Assembly (NCBI GenBank): GCA_000507305.1
Contig: DF240706.1
Location: 1 to 64,000, forward strand
Length of the DNA stretch: 64,000 nt
Direction: 5' to 3'
From: Breviolum minutum Mf 1.05b.01
Taxonomy: Eukaryota > Sar > Dinophyceae > Suessiales > Symbiodiniaceae
Both the position numbers and the translations under genes were made by a program. The notes beneath the pieces were generated by a model that had not been told where the DNA came from, ran no database searches, and saw nothing but the letters and a program-made list of their open reading frames with translations. Of this stretch, positions 39,801 to 48,978 are shown piece by piece. The first letter of the stretch is position 1. Each line of letters opens with the position of its first letter.

Positions 39801-42800
39801 TGACGTATGGCCCGGCCCTGTTGTTTCAGGTTGGTCATGATTTCTGAATGACAAAGTGGCAGAAGATCCCCTTATGATCCACGTGGGCATTCTAGATCGC
39901 TCTGACTGGACTTCTGATGATTGAATGTGGCTCCAAAATCAAGGGTCCCTAAAATCTGCGGGGTTACCATTAATTCTGCCAAATTTTGACGGCAACCTGA
40001 CTCACCGGTTGTGACCGACCGACCGACTAGCCATTGACTGGCCAACTGACTGACTATCGGTAGTCGTATGGTTTATCGCACCCTAAAACATCTATGTCCA
40101 ATACCACATGATTGTCAGATCTCCAAAGAGAAACATGAAATAAGACTGATCAAAAGCCCGGGCATTCGCCAACCGCGACCCAGGTGGTCGCACTTCATGA
40201 CATTCGCAGGTTTGATATCTCGATGAATTACCTTGATTCATCGGCAGGGCACCGTTGGAAGCAACGACAAGGATCGATCAACAGAGTGGACGCTTTGGCA
40301 GCGTGTGATTGGTTCCTATGCTAACCATCCTTTTTCAAGACTGGATAATTTTTTCAACACTGGGTGATTTGCAAGTAAGATAGACATGCCCCTAGAAACT
40401 CGAAGTTGCCCAGAATCAGTGGACGTGCCCACAAACAAAATTTCTGTACAACAGCTATTGGCTAAGGGGGCCTCTATGTAGGTATAATCGCTTGCTCAAG
40501 AAATGCAGCCAGGAGACCGGAATCACAAGTGAATGACCTGACCAAGGGCTCGAGTTTCCAGTTTCCAGTAATTGGGTGTGTGGCAAGTAGGACTGATGCA
40601 AGAATTGTAGAATGTATAATATATACATGCAAATACATACAATTCTGTGTATCTATTGATCACTAAAATGAAAATGATTTGCAGGACTTTGTAGGATCTT
40701 GGAAGATTCAAAATCATATTGTGCGCGCAAAAGCAGTACTAAAAAATAGATTTGCTGCATAAAACAGGTACGCGGTCGTTCTTCAAAAGCCCTTTTCCCA
40801 GGAATGACCATCTACACAAGCAAGATCAGTTGGAAGACTCAATCAAAAACCCTGGTAGCAAATGGATTCGTCTGCGTCGTTATCATCGCGAGTCCCGAGT
40901 GGTGGATGCTCTGCGAATTGGTAGTTTCATCGTGAGTGATCTTTTCTTTGGTACTAGCCATTCAACCATATTGATTTTGAAGATGCTCAACTCTTGCCTA
41001 CGTACCAAGGCTTCGTTGCTACGAAATCTTCATGTTTGAGCTTCCATCTTCACTCAATCAATGGATGTAATCGGCATCAAACCCTACATTCCCAAGGAAT
41101 TCCTATCTTCTAAAGACATGTTAGACCCTATACCTCCTGACATTGGACGCATCTTTTAATTTTCCCATCAAGGCACAGTAGTTCACAGCTAACAGCACTT
41201 GCCGAATATATCGCGCCACCTGATCGTCTTTGGCTTGGGATCCATCCCAAGGAACTGGAAGTAGTGACCATTTCAACTTTCAACCCTGGGAAACCGTCCA
41301 ATCCTGCAATAAAAGTCTCCTTTCCTCAAGGAAAAAGGATTGGAAACGCCAGGGGATCTTCGAGGGTGTTTGAAACTCCCAAGTGTTGGCGAGCTGCCAG
41401 GCGTAGCAAATGCAATTCAGTACCATCAGCACTTCTTAACCAACAGGACCGAAGTGGTTATTTGACATCTGCGCATGTGGATGATCATACATCAAGCTGA
41501 AATCGTGACATTTAATGGTGGCATTTCCTGAGGTGAAACAAACATCATTTGATAATTTCTTTTGCCCAAGCCATGTCTGGAACCAGGTGTTTTCTTCCCT
41601 TAGCACGAATGTGGTATTTGTGTCAGATGATTTGGTAGATGTACCAGGGGTAGACAACTATATCAGACTCCCCGTTCAGAAGATGACAAGAAAGAGGTTT
41701 TATACATAAGCATCGTTTTCTTATCTCATCAAGAAATCGTGGGATCCCTACTTCTTCAAAAAATCCATCCTCCTTAAAGTCGGGAATCTGCAGAAGTTCC
41801 GATAAAAATGATGTTGTATTGCACCAATGACATGGACACCAACAATGACCATGTTTGAAAGGAAACTCCTTTTCCAAACTGTCATTTTTAAGTCATTTCA
41901 GGAAACACCCACAGACCCAACACCAACACTCTAGAGCCTGGGCTACTGGCAGGCCAGAACCTTAGCTTGTGCCCAAGGGACCTTGATGGAAGGTGTGCCT
42001 CACCATTCTCTAATTATATCTATCCCAAAGTGGATGTTGAATATTTAAAACATGATTTAAAGATTCTACATCATTTACAGACAATGTCCAATCAGATTCA
42101 CATGCCTTTCCATTTCCTTGCACGGTTCAGTGCCAAGAAACGTAGGCGACTGATTTCCTGCTGAAGATCGCCACCGGAAAGGGCTTCGCCTCAACAGATC
42201 GTGGCACTGGATAGGCCACTGGATTTCTAGGAGAAAAAAAGTGAAAATGGATTTTCCCAGGATTTTCCGCAAAAAGGAATGGACCAACTTTGAACCTGCA
42301 CTTTCAAAATATAATTCATTTTTCATGTCAATGAGGGTTTTGAGACAAGATGGTCAAGAAAAGGTATGCTAGTGATGGTAATGAGCTTGAGATCGACAAA
42401 CGGTCAAACCAAGAAATTGCTGACTTTGGAACACCTCATCAACGTTTCCTGGACCGCTGCCCTAATTCTCACTTGCTTCAACAGAGTCTCACCATCCTGG
42501 GCACCTGGAAGTTGCCACCATACTATAGGAGTTTCATAATGAAATGCAAAATATCATTGTTTTTACATTGATGCGTAAAGGGGGGTATAAGATTATTTCA
42601 TGTTTTAATTCAATGTGTTTCTGTCCAAAAAGATGAGATCTACTAAGAATCTACTAATTACAGTACATGTTTCCGCTACAAGCTCAAAACCTGCATTCCT
42701 GCACATCAGAAATGTGTTTTCCACGGCACGGCTTCACACATGAACCCCTTCTCGAAAGAGCCCATACTGAGACTTAGTAGCCCAACATATGACATAGAAG

Positions 42801-45800
42801 GCCGGATCGTGTGGGCCTACCGTTGGGCAATCGTGTTGACAAATGTCACGTTGCTTTCAATCAAAAGATACAGATACTCAGATGCCTGACAAATAATCAT
42901 GTCTTATTTGTTTGATGGATGTTGGTACTGCGACAACTTCCAAAAGTGTGTTTTCAGTTTTCCTTCATATAAATTACAAACATTGCTACTGAGAAGTCCA
43001 TCAAAAACATTGGAAGCCACACTACCTCGATCTCCTATGTTTCTCCGGTCAGCAGTTTAGCACCGCAAATGACTAAACCCTGTCAGGCTGGGGGTTACAT
43101 TAACAGTATCATTTGCAGAGGGGATGTCTCGAAATTGGCAAGGCTAAACAAAAAGCTGCGGCATGGTTAATGTAATCTGTGCAATTTTTGAGGGAGAAAA
43201 GACTGGATGTTTGAGTCTTCTGCATGCCCATATAGAGGATCAACAAACTTCATTGCAGTTTGTTTGATTTGGTGATACATCTTCCCCATCTATCGTCCCT
43301 TATCTTTGAACCAAAAAACATCTAGAAATACTCACTAAGTTGCACCAAGACCTTCACCTACTTCTAAGATCTTCTAAGGATTCTGCCACATTTCGAGCTG
43401 AGCAGTCCCTTCTCCTCATTCTTTGATGAAAACCCCCCACACCTTTCAACCACTCGAATCATCATTTCTAGGGCTCAGTGTTTCAATCCCGAATCCCTTG
43501 TGTCAAAGAAAATGCTCTGACCCCATGTAAGTTCGGACTTTTTTAAAGCACCAAAACAGTTGGCCTCCATGTTCGAAGTGATCAAAAATACCTTGACCGA
43601 GTCAGCAATGGCTCACCAAGACTGATGTGATCCCCTCAACAACTTACTGCTTTGGGACGTCTGGAAGTCTAGCGTTCTTAGATTTGATAAAAATATCGTG
43701 TAGTAAAAGGAGTGTATAGAACATATGTTTATGTATATATATACATATATCATAGAGGCGAATCGGAGTGTCTATGCTCAAGTGAAGAGCCGATGCAAAA
43801 CCGAAAGAATGATGTTACTGCATGTCTCAGATAGCCTTGACTAGTTGGTTGTTTCAATCCATCTGAAAGGAATTCTTCAAACGGGGATGTCTCAAATCAT
43901 AGGGCCCCCAAACCTATCACTGAAATTGTTCATTTGAAGAAGGTTGCGTGGTCCCCCACTCTGGAGCTACACACAATGACTGGCTCTTCTGCAGATATTG
44001 GCACCAACAAATCCACAACCATCTGACCAGCTGAATTAAGGATACCAATCGGGAACATTCTGCAATGGAAACTCCACCATATTTGCAAACGCATTTCTTG
44101 TTCCAAACGGGTTCTTTCCATTGCTATGATTCTTTTCACAGGAGGGTACGACCCTGAGTGAAACACTGTAGAGAAACCTGATTGGAGTCGCTGGCCAGCC
44201 GCCCAAAAACCCTCCCCTTGCAGTTTCAGTTGAACGCAAGTGCCCCAGTTTCAATGGACTTTTCCAAAATAATCTAATGCTTCATTGATATGTGGTTTGG
44301 GTTGGTGATAATTACCCACCACCATTTCATACGACCAATTTACCTTTGGCTGATATTATTATTCTCATTATTATCATAACTACCATTATCATATCTCATT
44401 CAACAACAGCCATCCAGGAGTTTCACGACTCTGACCCCAAGCTAAGACATCGACAAAGAATATGAGGATGATCCAAGGCTTTTAAAACGGCAATCTCCTT
44501 GGCGCGGCAATGCGAAATGCGGCATGTGGAAGTTGGTTGATGAAACGGTCTCCGTACAAATTTCATCAGTAAGGACAACTTATGTCTTAAGGACATCGTT
44601 TTTCTCTCTGAGTGACATTGATTTGTAATCTTCATCACATGCATCATGTTCGGCGAATAAGAACCCAAACATACTTTTGAAAAACCTTGGAATCTGGTTG
44701 CGACCCTAGTAAGGAACACAAGTAGGAGAAAACCACCAAACCTCTGCTGTGGGGATCTTTCAGGATGTACCCTGCAAAAGTAGCTGACTTCACCCCAATA
44801 GACCCCATTTGTAAGCAGCTTACACCACTGAAATTGAAGGGCTGGATAGCCAAAAATGAGAGTATTTCAATAGAACTACAGAAATACCTTTTCCAAATCA
44901 TCATTTGTTGTCCATTTGTCAAAGTTTAGTTGACTTGACCCTATCGCGCCAAGAGGCATTTCGGATCGCATTCTGGTCCAGAGAACTTTCTTTGGAAATC
45001 ACCTGGGTCCGGTCAACCCAAATCATTTGGATCAAAATACCAAGGATGATCATTTGGACCTTCAAAACGATCACCCGAGTAGGAAATCAGGAAAATTATG
45101 AATAGGAAAAGTACCGTAGTCTTGCAATCAAAGCTCTATGTGAAGTGTAAGGTGCAACCTCTTGTGCTTGTGCCTGATCCACCTTATAGCAGAGATCCTA
45201 CACTCTTGGAGATAAGGTATTTGAAGAAACATTGGATCTTACCTGCATCTTCAGCTGGGACTCTGGATTTCTCGTTCGGAAAGTTTTTTGGTCCCTACTT
45301 ATCCTGATAGCAATCCTTTATCTTCAACGTTTTTTGTCTCGTATCCCTCCACGTAACCCAAACCATCAAACAAAACTTGGTTGAGTTCCGTTTTTCCTTG
45401 GGTGGTTGGCTCGGTGGTTGGCTTGGTTGGTCATTTGTTGGTGGTTTTTTGTTGTTTTTTCATTGCACCTTACAGACCACCATCTGCATACTCTTCACAT
45501 CACGTGCTTCGTAGACCGAGCCAAAGGCACCTTGACCTCATGGCTGAAACGTCGAAAGGTTTGAGGTCGATGTATCCCCAACAACAAAAAACGGGGGGGA
45601 AACCCGGGGAACCCTAGTGAGTTTGGGGAGACCATTTTTGGAAGGATATTTTTTGCAAAATGAAGAGATATGTGATGATATGTGATGGTTAGTATCATTT
45701 TGAGGGGGATAAAGAGTTTTTATATACGGTTTTCTATATAATGGTGAATTGTTTTCGGATTGAAATCCAATCACAAGTATAGAAATGGATCAGTTATCTT

Positions 45801-48759
45801 TCAATATGATGGCGATAAACTATGATGGCCAGCTGGAAATGACCGTTCTCAAACAATATATAGGCAAATCATGTCGCTTTGACGGCGGAATTTAAGCCGT
45901 TGTTAGTTGGTAACCCCAAATCAATGGCCCAAGAAACTGCCTTGACTACAAATGCAAGCCAACCCAAGGGTCCCCCACCGATGGGACGAATCATCCGGTA
46001 GCACATATGTAAAGGTTCGCCTGACACATGTTGAGGAAAGGCATAGTCAATGGCTGTTGTAACCTTTCTAGCAGTGAAAACACCTACTTCCAACATCTTG
46101 CAACTGTGGTTTGTTCGGCTCTTACTTTATTTACTGACTTACAGTAACCGTGTCTTCGAAGTTTTGAAAGATCCGAGTATGGGCTGCTGATGGAGTGATA
46201 TAGCAGCCATGGCTGACAAGGGTTACAAAATGCGTATCAGACTGGTTGGTTAAGAAGGATTCCAAAAGTCAAATGACCGGAACCTTACACTGTTCAATTG
46301 GTTACTGAGGGTTAATGAGGGCTACTGAGCGCCTTTCACACTTGAACTCATCGTCTTACAAAAGCACCCTGCCATTGACATCCTGAAACATTCGAGGTAC
46401 TGAACGTACTGACAAACAATACCTGGGAAATCAGACACATTCCTTGTTCGGGTTTCCTTGATGTTTCATGCTTGTTATGGTTTCCTTCTGCTCATTAAGA
46501 AACCAGTGCCGATATGACAGTACTTCTATACAGATCCGTGCCATGTTCCAGGATTAAATCCGCCATTTCCGGACCATTGCTCACGGGGACCTCCGCACAT
46601 CAACTAAAAGTGGAACAGGTCACAAGCTTCATTCCCCAAAAAAAAGATAGACTCAGTCCTATGCTAATGGTAAACAAGCCATGGATGTCTTTAAAACAAA
46701 AAAACTCCCTCCAAATGAAGGCATAATCGGTAGCCTCAAATTTTGGTTTTCCATAGCTGTTCTTTGAGTGATGTAACCATGCAACCCTGCTGAGTAGGTG
46801 GAATAGTCCATGAATCTTAACCTGCACTTGCCAAAAAACTGGCACATTGCCACATTGCCCCTGAAACAAAGGCATATTAGGATCAGGGTTCAACACCCAG
46901 AAATGCTTGGTCGTCATGGGCCACCACAAATCCCAAGGGGGACCGGTCTGAAAATTCAAGCCACCACACATCCCCAGCCGGTAACGATGTGTGGATGCTC
47001 ATCAAGCTATTCCGAACACTGAAAAATTCAACTTGCTATATCCTAAATGTATGATTCCCCCAAAAGCGGCCACTTATGTAAGCCTTGCCTTAGTCTTGGA
47101 TGACGAGTTTCTCATACCACCGTTATCGGCTAAAATTCTCACCCACCTCGAGCACGGATCAAATCCGCTTTGTGAATGCCCTGAAGCCAAAACCCGTGAA
47201 GTGGCTGGGGGCGGATGTTCCAAGAGGGTGTAGGAAGTAGATGTTCTCAGGGGGCGTTTTTTCTGGTATTATAAACCTAGAGGTGTAAAAGCTTTTGTTT
47301 ACTGGGATGCATAATCCAGAAGCATTGTTCCAGCAGTGGAAATTGAGTGAAGATTCATAACATATACTGAGGATTCATACAGGACCCATACCGAAAATGA
47401 ACAGTTTATCTATTTGACCATCCCGGAACAGGAATACCGTCAACCCAAGTCCCTATCAACTTTCCAAGTTCCATAAACACCCAAGCAGGGCCGAAAGAGG
47501 CATTTGTTTTCCATGGAACTCAGATGAGCAGTAAGATCTCTCCGAATCATTGGTTTGTTGGCTTACTGACTTTGGGATACCGGGATGATCTATGAGTCAA
47601 TTCAAACGGCTCACATAAAGGTCATAAATGATATATCCCAATTACTCTCCAGTATACATAGTCATACTCAACTGGTAGAGAACTTCTTCTCCGAACGACT
47701 CCATTACAACAATGACTCCTTTCAGTGCTTCCGATTCCGGCAAAATATGGTAGGCACAGGGACTGTAAAATCATCCAATTGGCAGCCTATACCAACACTT
47801 GCACAAGACATGCCAAATGCTAGCGTGTGTGTGTGTATATATATATATATATACACATATTATGCCCTGGGAGTCAAAGACCAAGCATGATTCATGTAAA
47901 AGATTCCGAACTCCAATGCAAAAAAAATGGGGTGTGTAATGTGTATTATATAAAATGCATATGTATATATATATATACATTATGTGATGATATGATACAA
48001 ATACTAATACTGCCTCATCTTGTCTTATGTCTTATACTTACAGAAATGCAACTACCACCCTGGAAGCCTCTCAATGATTTCTTGAGGTCCTTTGAAGTCA
48101 CAAAAGTTTGCACTGGGTTGTCCCGAGTCATTGTGAGGATTTCCCAAACACCACCACAATACGCGGGTGAATTGAGGTAGAGATGGTTGTTTCACTGGGG
48201 TGAAGTTGTTGGGGCTGTTCAATGCTTACTGGATGAGTTTGGGTGGATTTTCAAGCCCAGCCTTGCCCTTTCGAAGGACCAAGGTATCAAGCAGCGGATC
48301 CCAATCCTCCAGAATTGTGGCAACCGGGTTTTAGGCAACCAGTCATGGGCAGCGAAAAGGCTCATACCTTCTGAAACATCTTGGATAACGGCAAGAACTG
48401 AAAAGCCTCAAATTGCAAATGTTTTGCGATAAGGGAAAGAATATTCAAGGCTCCCCTGTAGGAGCAAATTTCTAAATTATGCATTGGTCTAGGACAAACT
48501 CTTGCCTAAGTCATACCTGAAGCTTCCTCCAGAAAAACGCACTTTTTCAAAGTCATTGCCCAAGTCATGTCTTTTAATCGCTCCCGAAGGTTGACATTTG
48601 AGTTTTCATTTCAATAAATAGAAAGCAAACAAAATCACGCAAGAGACGTTGGAAACTGAGGAAAACTGCTGGCATATCAATTCTTCTGCAGCATTCAAAC
48701 AGTGTACTAATGCCTACTTGTCTCCATTCCGCCTGAGTGACGGAGGTAGCTACCCCCAT
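24712..48759 (-). CDS. Calcium-dependent protein kinase-like (CDPK) gene with N-terminal myristoylation signal, multi-exon
   Basis: CDPKs are Ser/Thr kinases switched on by Ca2+ binding to a fused calmodulin-like domain. Minus-strand exons supply, in order: MGVATS (N-myristoylation consensus), the Gly loop GQGAFGSV with VVCK (ATP-binding Lys), helix-C EIAVLKALDHPHIL, helix-E DDQVARYIRQVLLAVNYC, catalytic HRDIKPANVM, metal-binding LIDFGLATF, GGTPEFMAPE, CDCWSIG, MRLSAGG, a junction helix, EF-hand loop DCDHDGFISSND, then three weaker EF-hand regions and a C-terminal extension ending KPKGPLMT and TAA. Phases fit across most adjacent exons. Missing pieces are the segment between VVCK and helix C, the helix-D region, the few residues before HRD, and the G.PPF segment. 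A separate kinase and Ca-binding gene cannot be fully excluded, but the phase continuity from 38.8 kb to 31.1 kb argues for one gene. The MGVATS start is linked to the kinase only by order, not by unbroken phase. Confidence 0.85.
25590..26170 (+). other. Region of depleted + strand stops, no motif
   Basis: One + frame reads TIDGVLGPAEIPNGNAAQGL, then after a TGA continues as DDLKSPFCKKYDIVSQDVKS and onward, with three stops in about 190 codons. It lies antisense within a kinase intron. This could be a decayed insertion or chance. Confidence 0.3.
26213..26349 (-). CDS. Kinase C-terminal extension exon, disordered
   Basis: Reads DSWASPPVSHLASPAQPRGT then PGTDENDDSDLDERPTRRAP: Pro/Ser-rich, then acidic, probably unstructured. 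The start phase (1) does not match the preceding exon, so another exon may intervene. Confidence 0.6.
26805..26864 (-). CDS. Kinase C-terminal extension exon
   Basis: Acceptor TGGAG|G. Reads EAIHTTIEQEGSSVDFLRQL exactly, phase 0, donor GTATTT. Confidence 0.68.
27391..27474 (-). CDS. Kinase C-terminal extension exon
   Basis: Acceptor CGAAG|G, phase 0 to phase 0. Reads ECLQKHEDLGANSIQLAMRF then RDGKAWGE. It lies beyond the usual CDPK end. Confidence 0.72.
28031..28087 (-). CDS. Kinase exon: EF-hand 4 remnant
   Basis: Acceptor GGCAG|G, phase 0. Reads EIATIFPEERLNFQRFQAM. The flanking helix (F..F.AM) is preserved, but the Ca loop is not. Confidence 0.78.
28429..28490 (-). CDS. Kinase exon: EF-hand 3-4 linker
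   Basis: Acceptor CATAG|C, phase-fitted. Reads PQQPATRLRQHLDQQLAEES. Donor TCT|GTAAAC. Without splicing the frame runs on to a TAG at 28375-28377, so a short isoform ending in HGTFL is conceivable. Confidence 0.78.
28948..29015 (-). CDS. Kinase exon: EF-hand 3 (partly degenerate)
   Basis: Acceptor GGAG|G. Reads QAFHTLAGADGKVSRTEVRN then AL. DGK(V)...E keeps loop positions 5, 6, 8 and 12 but lacks acidic residues at 1 and 3. Donor G|GTTCAA, phase 1. Confidence 0.85.
30047..30122 (-). CDS. Kinase candidate exon between EF-hands 2 and 3
   Basis: Acceptor CATCAG|G. Two frames are open: FSLPSAKTKDAATLLRLADL, or IVFFAECQDKGCCHP, which fits phase 0. No donor was settled. Confidence 0.35.
30459..30526 (-). 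CDS. Kinase exon: degenerate EF-hand 2
   Basis: Acceptor TTTCAG|C, in phase. Reads PTEVDEPYGSIGALLDARLT: a VD...G.I spacing as in CDPK EF-hand 2, but most Ca ligands are lost. A donor after TGG AGG is likely. Confidence 0.7.
30578..30672 (+). repeat. Octamer tandem tract (ATATATCC/ACATATCC) and TATG run in kinase intron
   Basis: About seven to eight copies of an 8-base unit to about 30640, then GTATGTAT and a TA run. Confidence 0.85.
31134..31173 (-). CDS. Kinase exon: end of EF-hand 1
   Basis: Acceptor CCCGAG|G, phase 0. Reads DMEDFLNGCLDLA. Asp rather than Glu closes the loop. Donor C|GTTTTG, phase 1. Confidence 0.72.
31886..31923 (-). CDS. Kinase exon: EF-hand 1 calcium loop
   Basis: Only 38 nt. 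The split Arg codon leads into IDCDHDGFISSN. Positions 1, 3, 5 (D, D, D), Gly6 and Ile8 are ideal EF-hand ligands. The twelfth position is the Asp that opens the next exon. Confidence 0.9.
33242..33311 (-). CDS. Kinase exon: helix leading into EF-hand 1
   Basis: Acceptor CAAG|G. Reads VVLLLTASKMDAKELAKAMN then CCF, matching the IA..L...E...L...F stretch before EF-hand 1. Donor C|GTGGGG, phase 1. Confidence 0.85.
34035..34077 (-). CDS. Kinase exon: autoinhibitory junction
   Basis: Acceptor GAG|G joins the split Lys codon from the previous exon. Reads KLTHGLRSFSQVPR, comparable to the L..F....K junction helix linking CDPK kinase and EF-hand domains. Donor CGA|GTGATG. Confidence 0.8.
36421..36472 (-). 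CDS. Kinase exon: subdomain XI arginine
   Basis: Reads KLLTTPSMRLSAGGAL, with the conserved Arg of the (D)PS.RLSA motif. Acceptor TAAG|G, donor AA|GTCGGA, phase 2. Confidence 0.85.
36594..36625 (+). repeat. TA-rich microsatellite in kinase intron
   Basis: Imperfect TA dinucleotide run. Similar tracts occur at about 22550-22580, 24569-24582, 29808-29832, 31000-31016, 38148-38167, 43732-43751, 47837-47860, 49260-49290 and 54700-54770, nearly all in introns. Confidence 0.8.
37244..37325 (-). CDS. Kinase exon: lower C-lobe
   Basis: Acceptor AAG|G, phase 0, donor CAG|GTAAAT, phase 1, so it joins in phase to the exons on both sides. Reads PPNGMKPVPPKDLQTLT, similar to the S..AKDL region before kinase subdomain XI. 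Confidence 0.65.
38796..38845 (-). CDS. Kinase exon: subdomain IX
   Basis: Acceptor GAG|G, phase-fitted. Reads RQCDCWSIGMMLYYLL, the D.WS.G of helix F. Donor CTG|GTGACT, phase 0. Confidence 0.92.
39323..39390 (-). CDS. Kinase exon: activation loop end and APE
   Basis: Reads QKADRVGGTPEFMAPEVWSG then IY: the P+1 loop G.P.FMAPE. Acceptor AG|T, donor G|GTGCCA, phase 1. Confidence 0.95.
39588..39639 (-). CDS. Kinase exon: DFG motif
   Basis: Acceptor CAG|A completes an Asp codon, then VKLIDFGLATFSKAEL, the Mg-binding DFG and activation loop start. Donor GG|GTGAGG, phase 2. Confidence 0.95.
40180..40231 (-). CDS. Kinase exon: catalytic loop HRDIKPAN
   Basis: Acceptor AAG|G. Reads VIHRDIKPANVMKCDHL: catalytic Asp, Lys+2 and Asn of subdomain VIb. 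Donor G|GTCGCG, phase 1. Confidence 0.95.
41177..41254 (-). CDS. Kinase exon: helix E
   Basis: Reads PWDGSQAKDDQVARYIRQVL then LAVNYC, the helix that precedes the catalytic loop. The start is either AG|TT at 41254 or AG|G at 41219. Donor T|GTGCCT. Confidence 0.85.
41255..44454. other. Large kinase intron(s), missing helix-D exon expected here
   Basis: About 3.2 kb where the kinase lobe linker (about 25 residues) should be encoded, but I found no convincing exon. It contains a TA-rich microsatellite at about 43732-43751. The + strand reading around 41264-41500 is open but shows no motif. Confidence 0.4.
44455..44497 (-). CDS. Kinase exon: helix C
   Basis: Acceptor CCAAG|G. Reads EIAVLKALDHPHIL, the helix-C Glu and the following LDHPHI typical of the CDPK/CaMK group. 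Donor T|GTCGAT, phase 1. Confidence 0.88.
45469..45536 (-). CDS. Kinase exon: glycine-rich loop and ATP-binding lysine
   Basis: Acceptor GAG|G. Reads GQGAFGSVYEARDVKSMQMV then VCK: the G.G.FG.V nucleotide loop and the subdomain II lysine. Donor AAG|GTGCAA, phase 0. Confidence 0.92.
45537..48229. other. Kinase 5' intronic region with unresolved exons
   Basis: About 48060-48170 is open on the minus strand in two frames (GGVWEILTMTRDNPVQTF, or ETTISTSIHPRIVVV in the phase expected from the exon above). About 45980-46090 reads GGGPLGWLAFVVKAVSWAID. TA-rich microsatellites lie at about 47837-47860 and 47960-47980. On the + strand 46990-47890 has few stops but no motif. Confidence 0.35.
48230..48306 (-). 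CDS. Kinase candidate N-terminal exon
   Basis: Acceptor TGGAG|G, phase 0, compatible with the MGVATS exon. Reads DWDPLLDTLVLRKGKAGLEN then PPKLI. Donor CA|GTAAGC, phase 2. No motif. Confidence 0.55.
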
Positions 48760-48765
48760 GGCGCT
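48718..48765 (-). CDS. Kinase candidate first exon with myristoylation motif; possible trans-splice acceptor
   Basis: A ten-base pyrimidine tract and AG sit just upstream of ATG (48759-48757). Reads MGVATSVTQAEWRQ, donor GTAGGC, phase 0. Gly2 and Ser6 fit the N-myristoyltransferase consensus typical of CDPKs. In dinoflagellates such an AG just before the start codon commonly receives the spliced leader; that role is inferred. Confidence 0.55.
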
Positions 48766-48978
48766 CTGAAAAAAAAAGGTGCTCGGGGTCTTGAAGCGGA
48801 TCTAGGATAATCCTCCCATTTGGAGAAGAGCAATGCTGTGCGTGTGCTGTATGTTTGTCTTTGCTGTACTTGGATTTGTGTTTACATGCAATAAAAGGTT
48901 CTTAGATATACTGATGATATACTGTATATATATTACATCTAACAATATAGACCTGTATACAAAGATCATCTTCACTTA

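Noticed and set aside
46991-47890. Long low-stop + strand frame considered as a pseudogene
   Set aside because: About six stops in 300 codons is within what chance allows across the many frames and windows examined.
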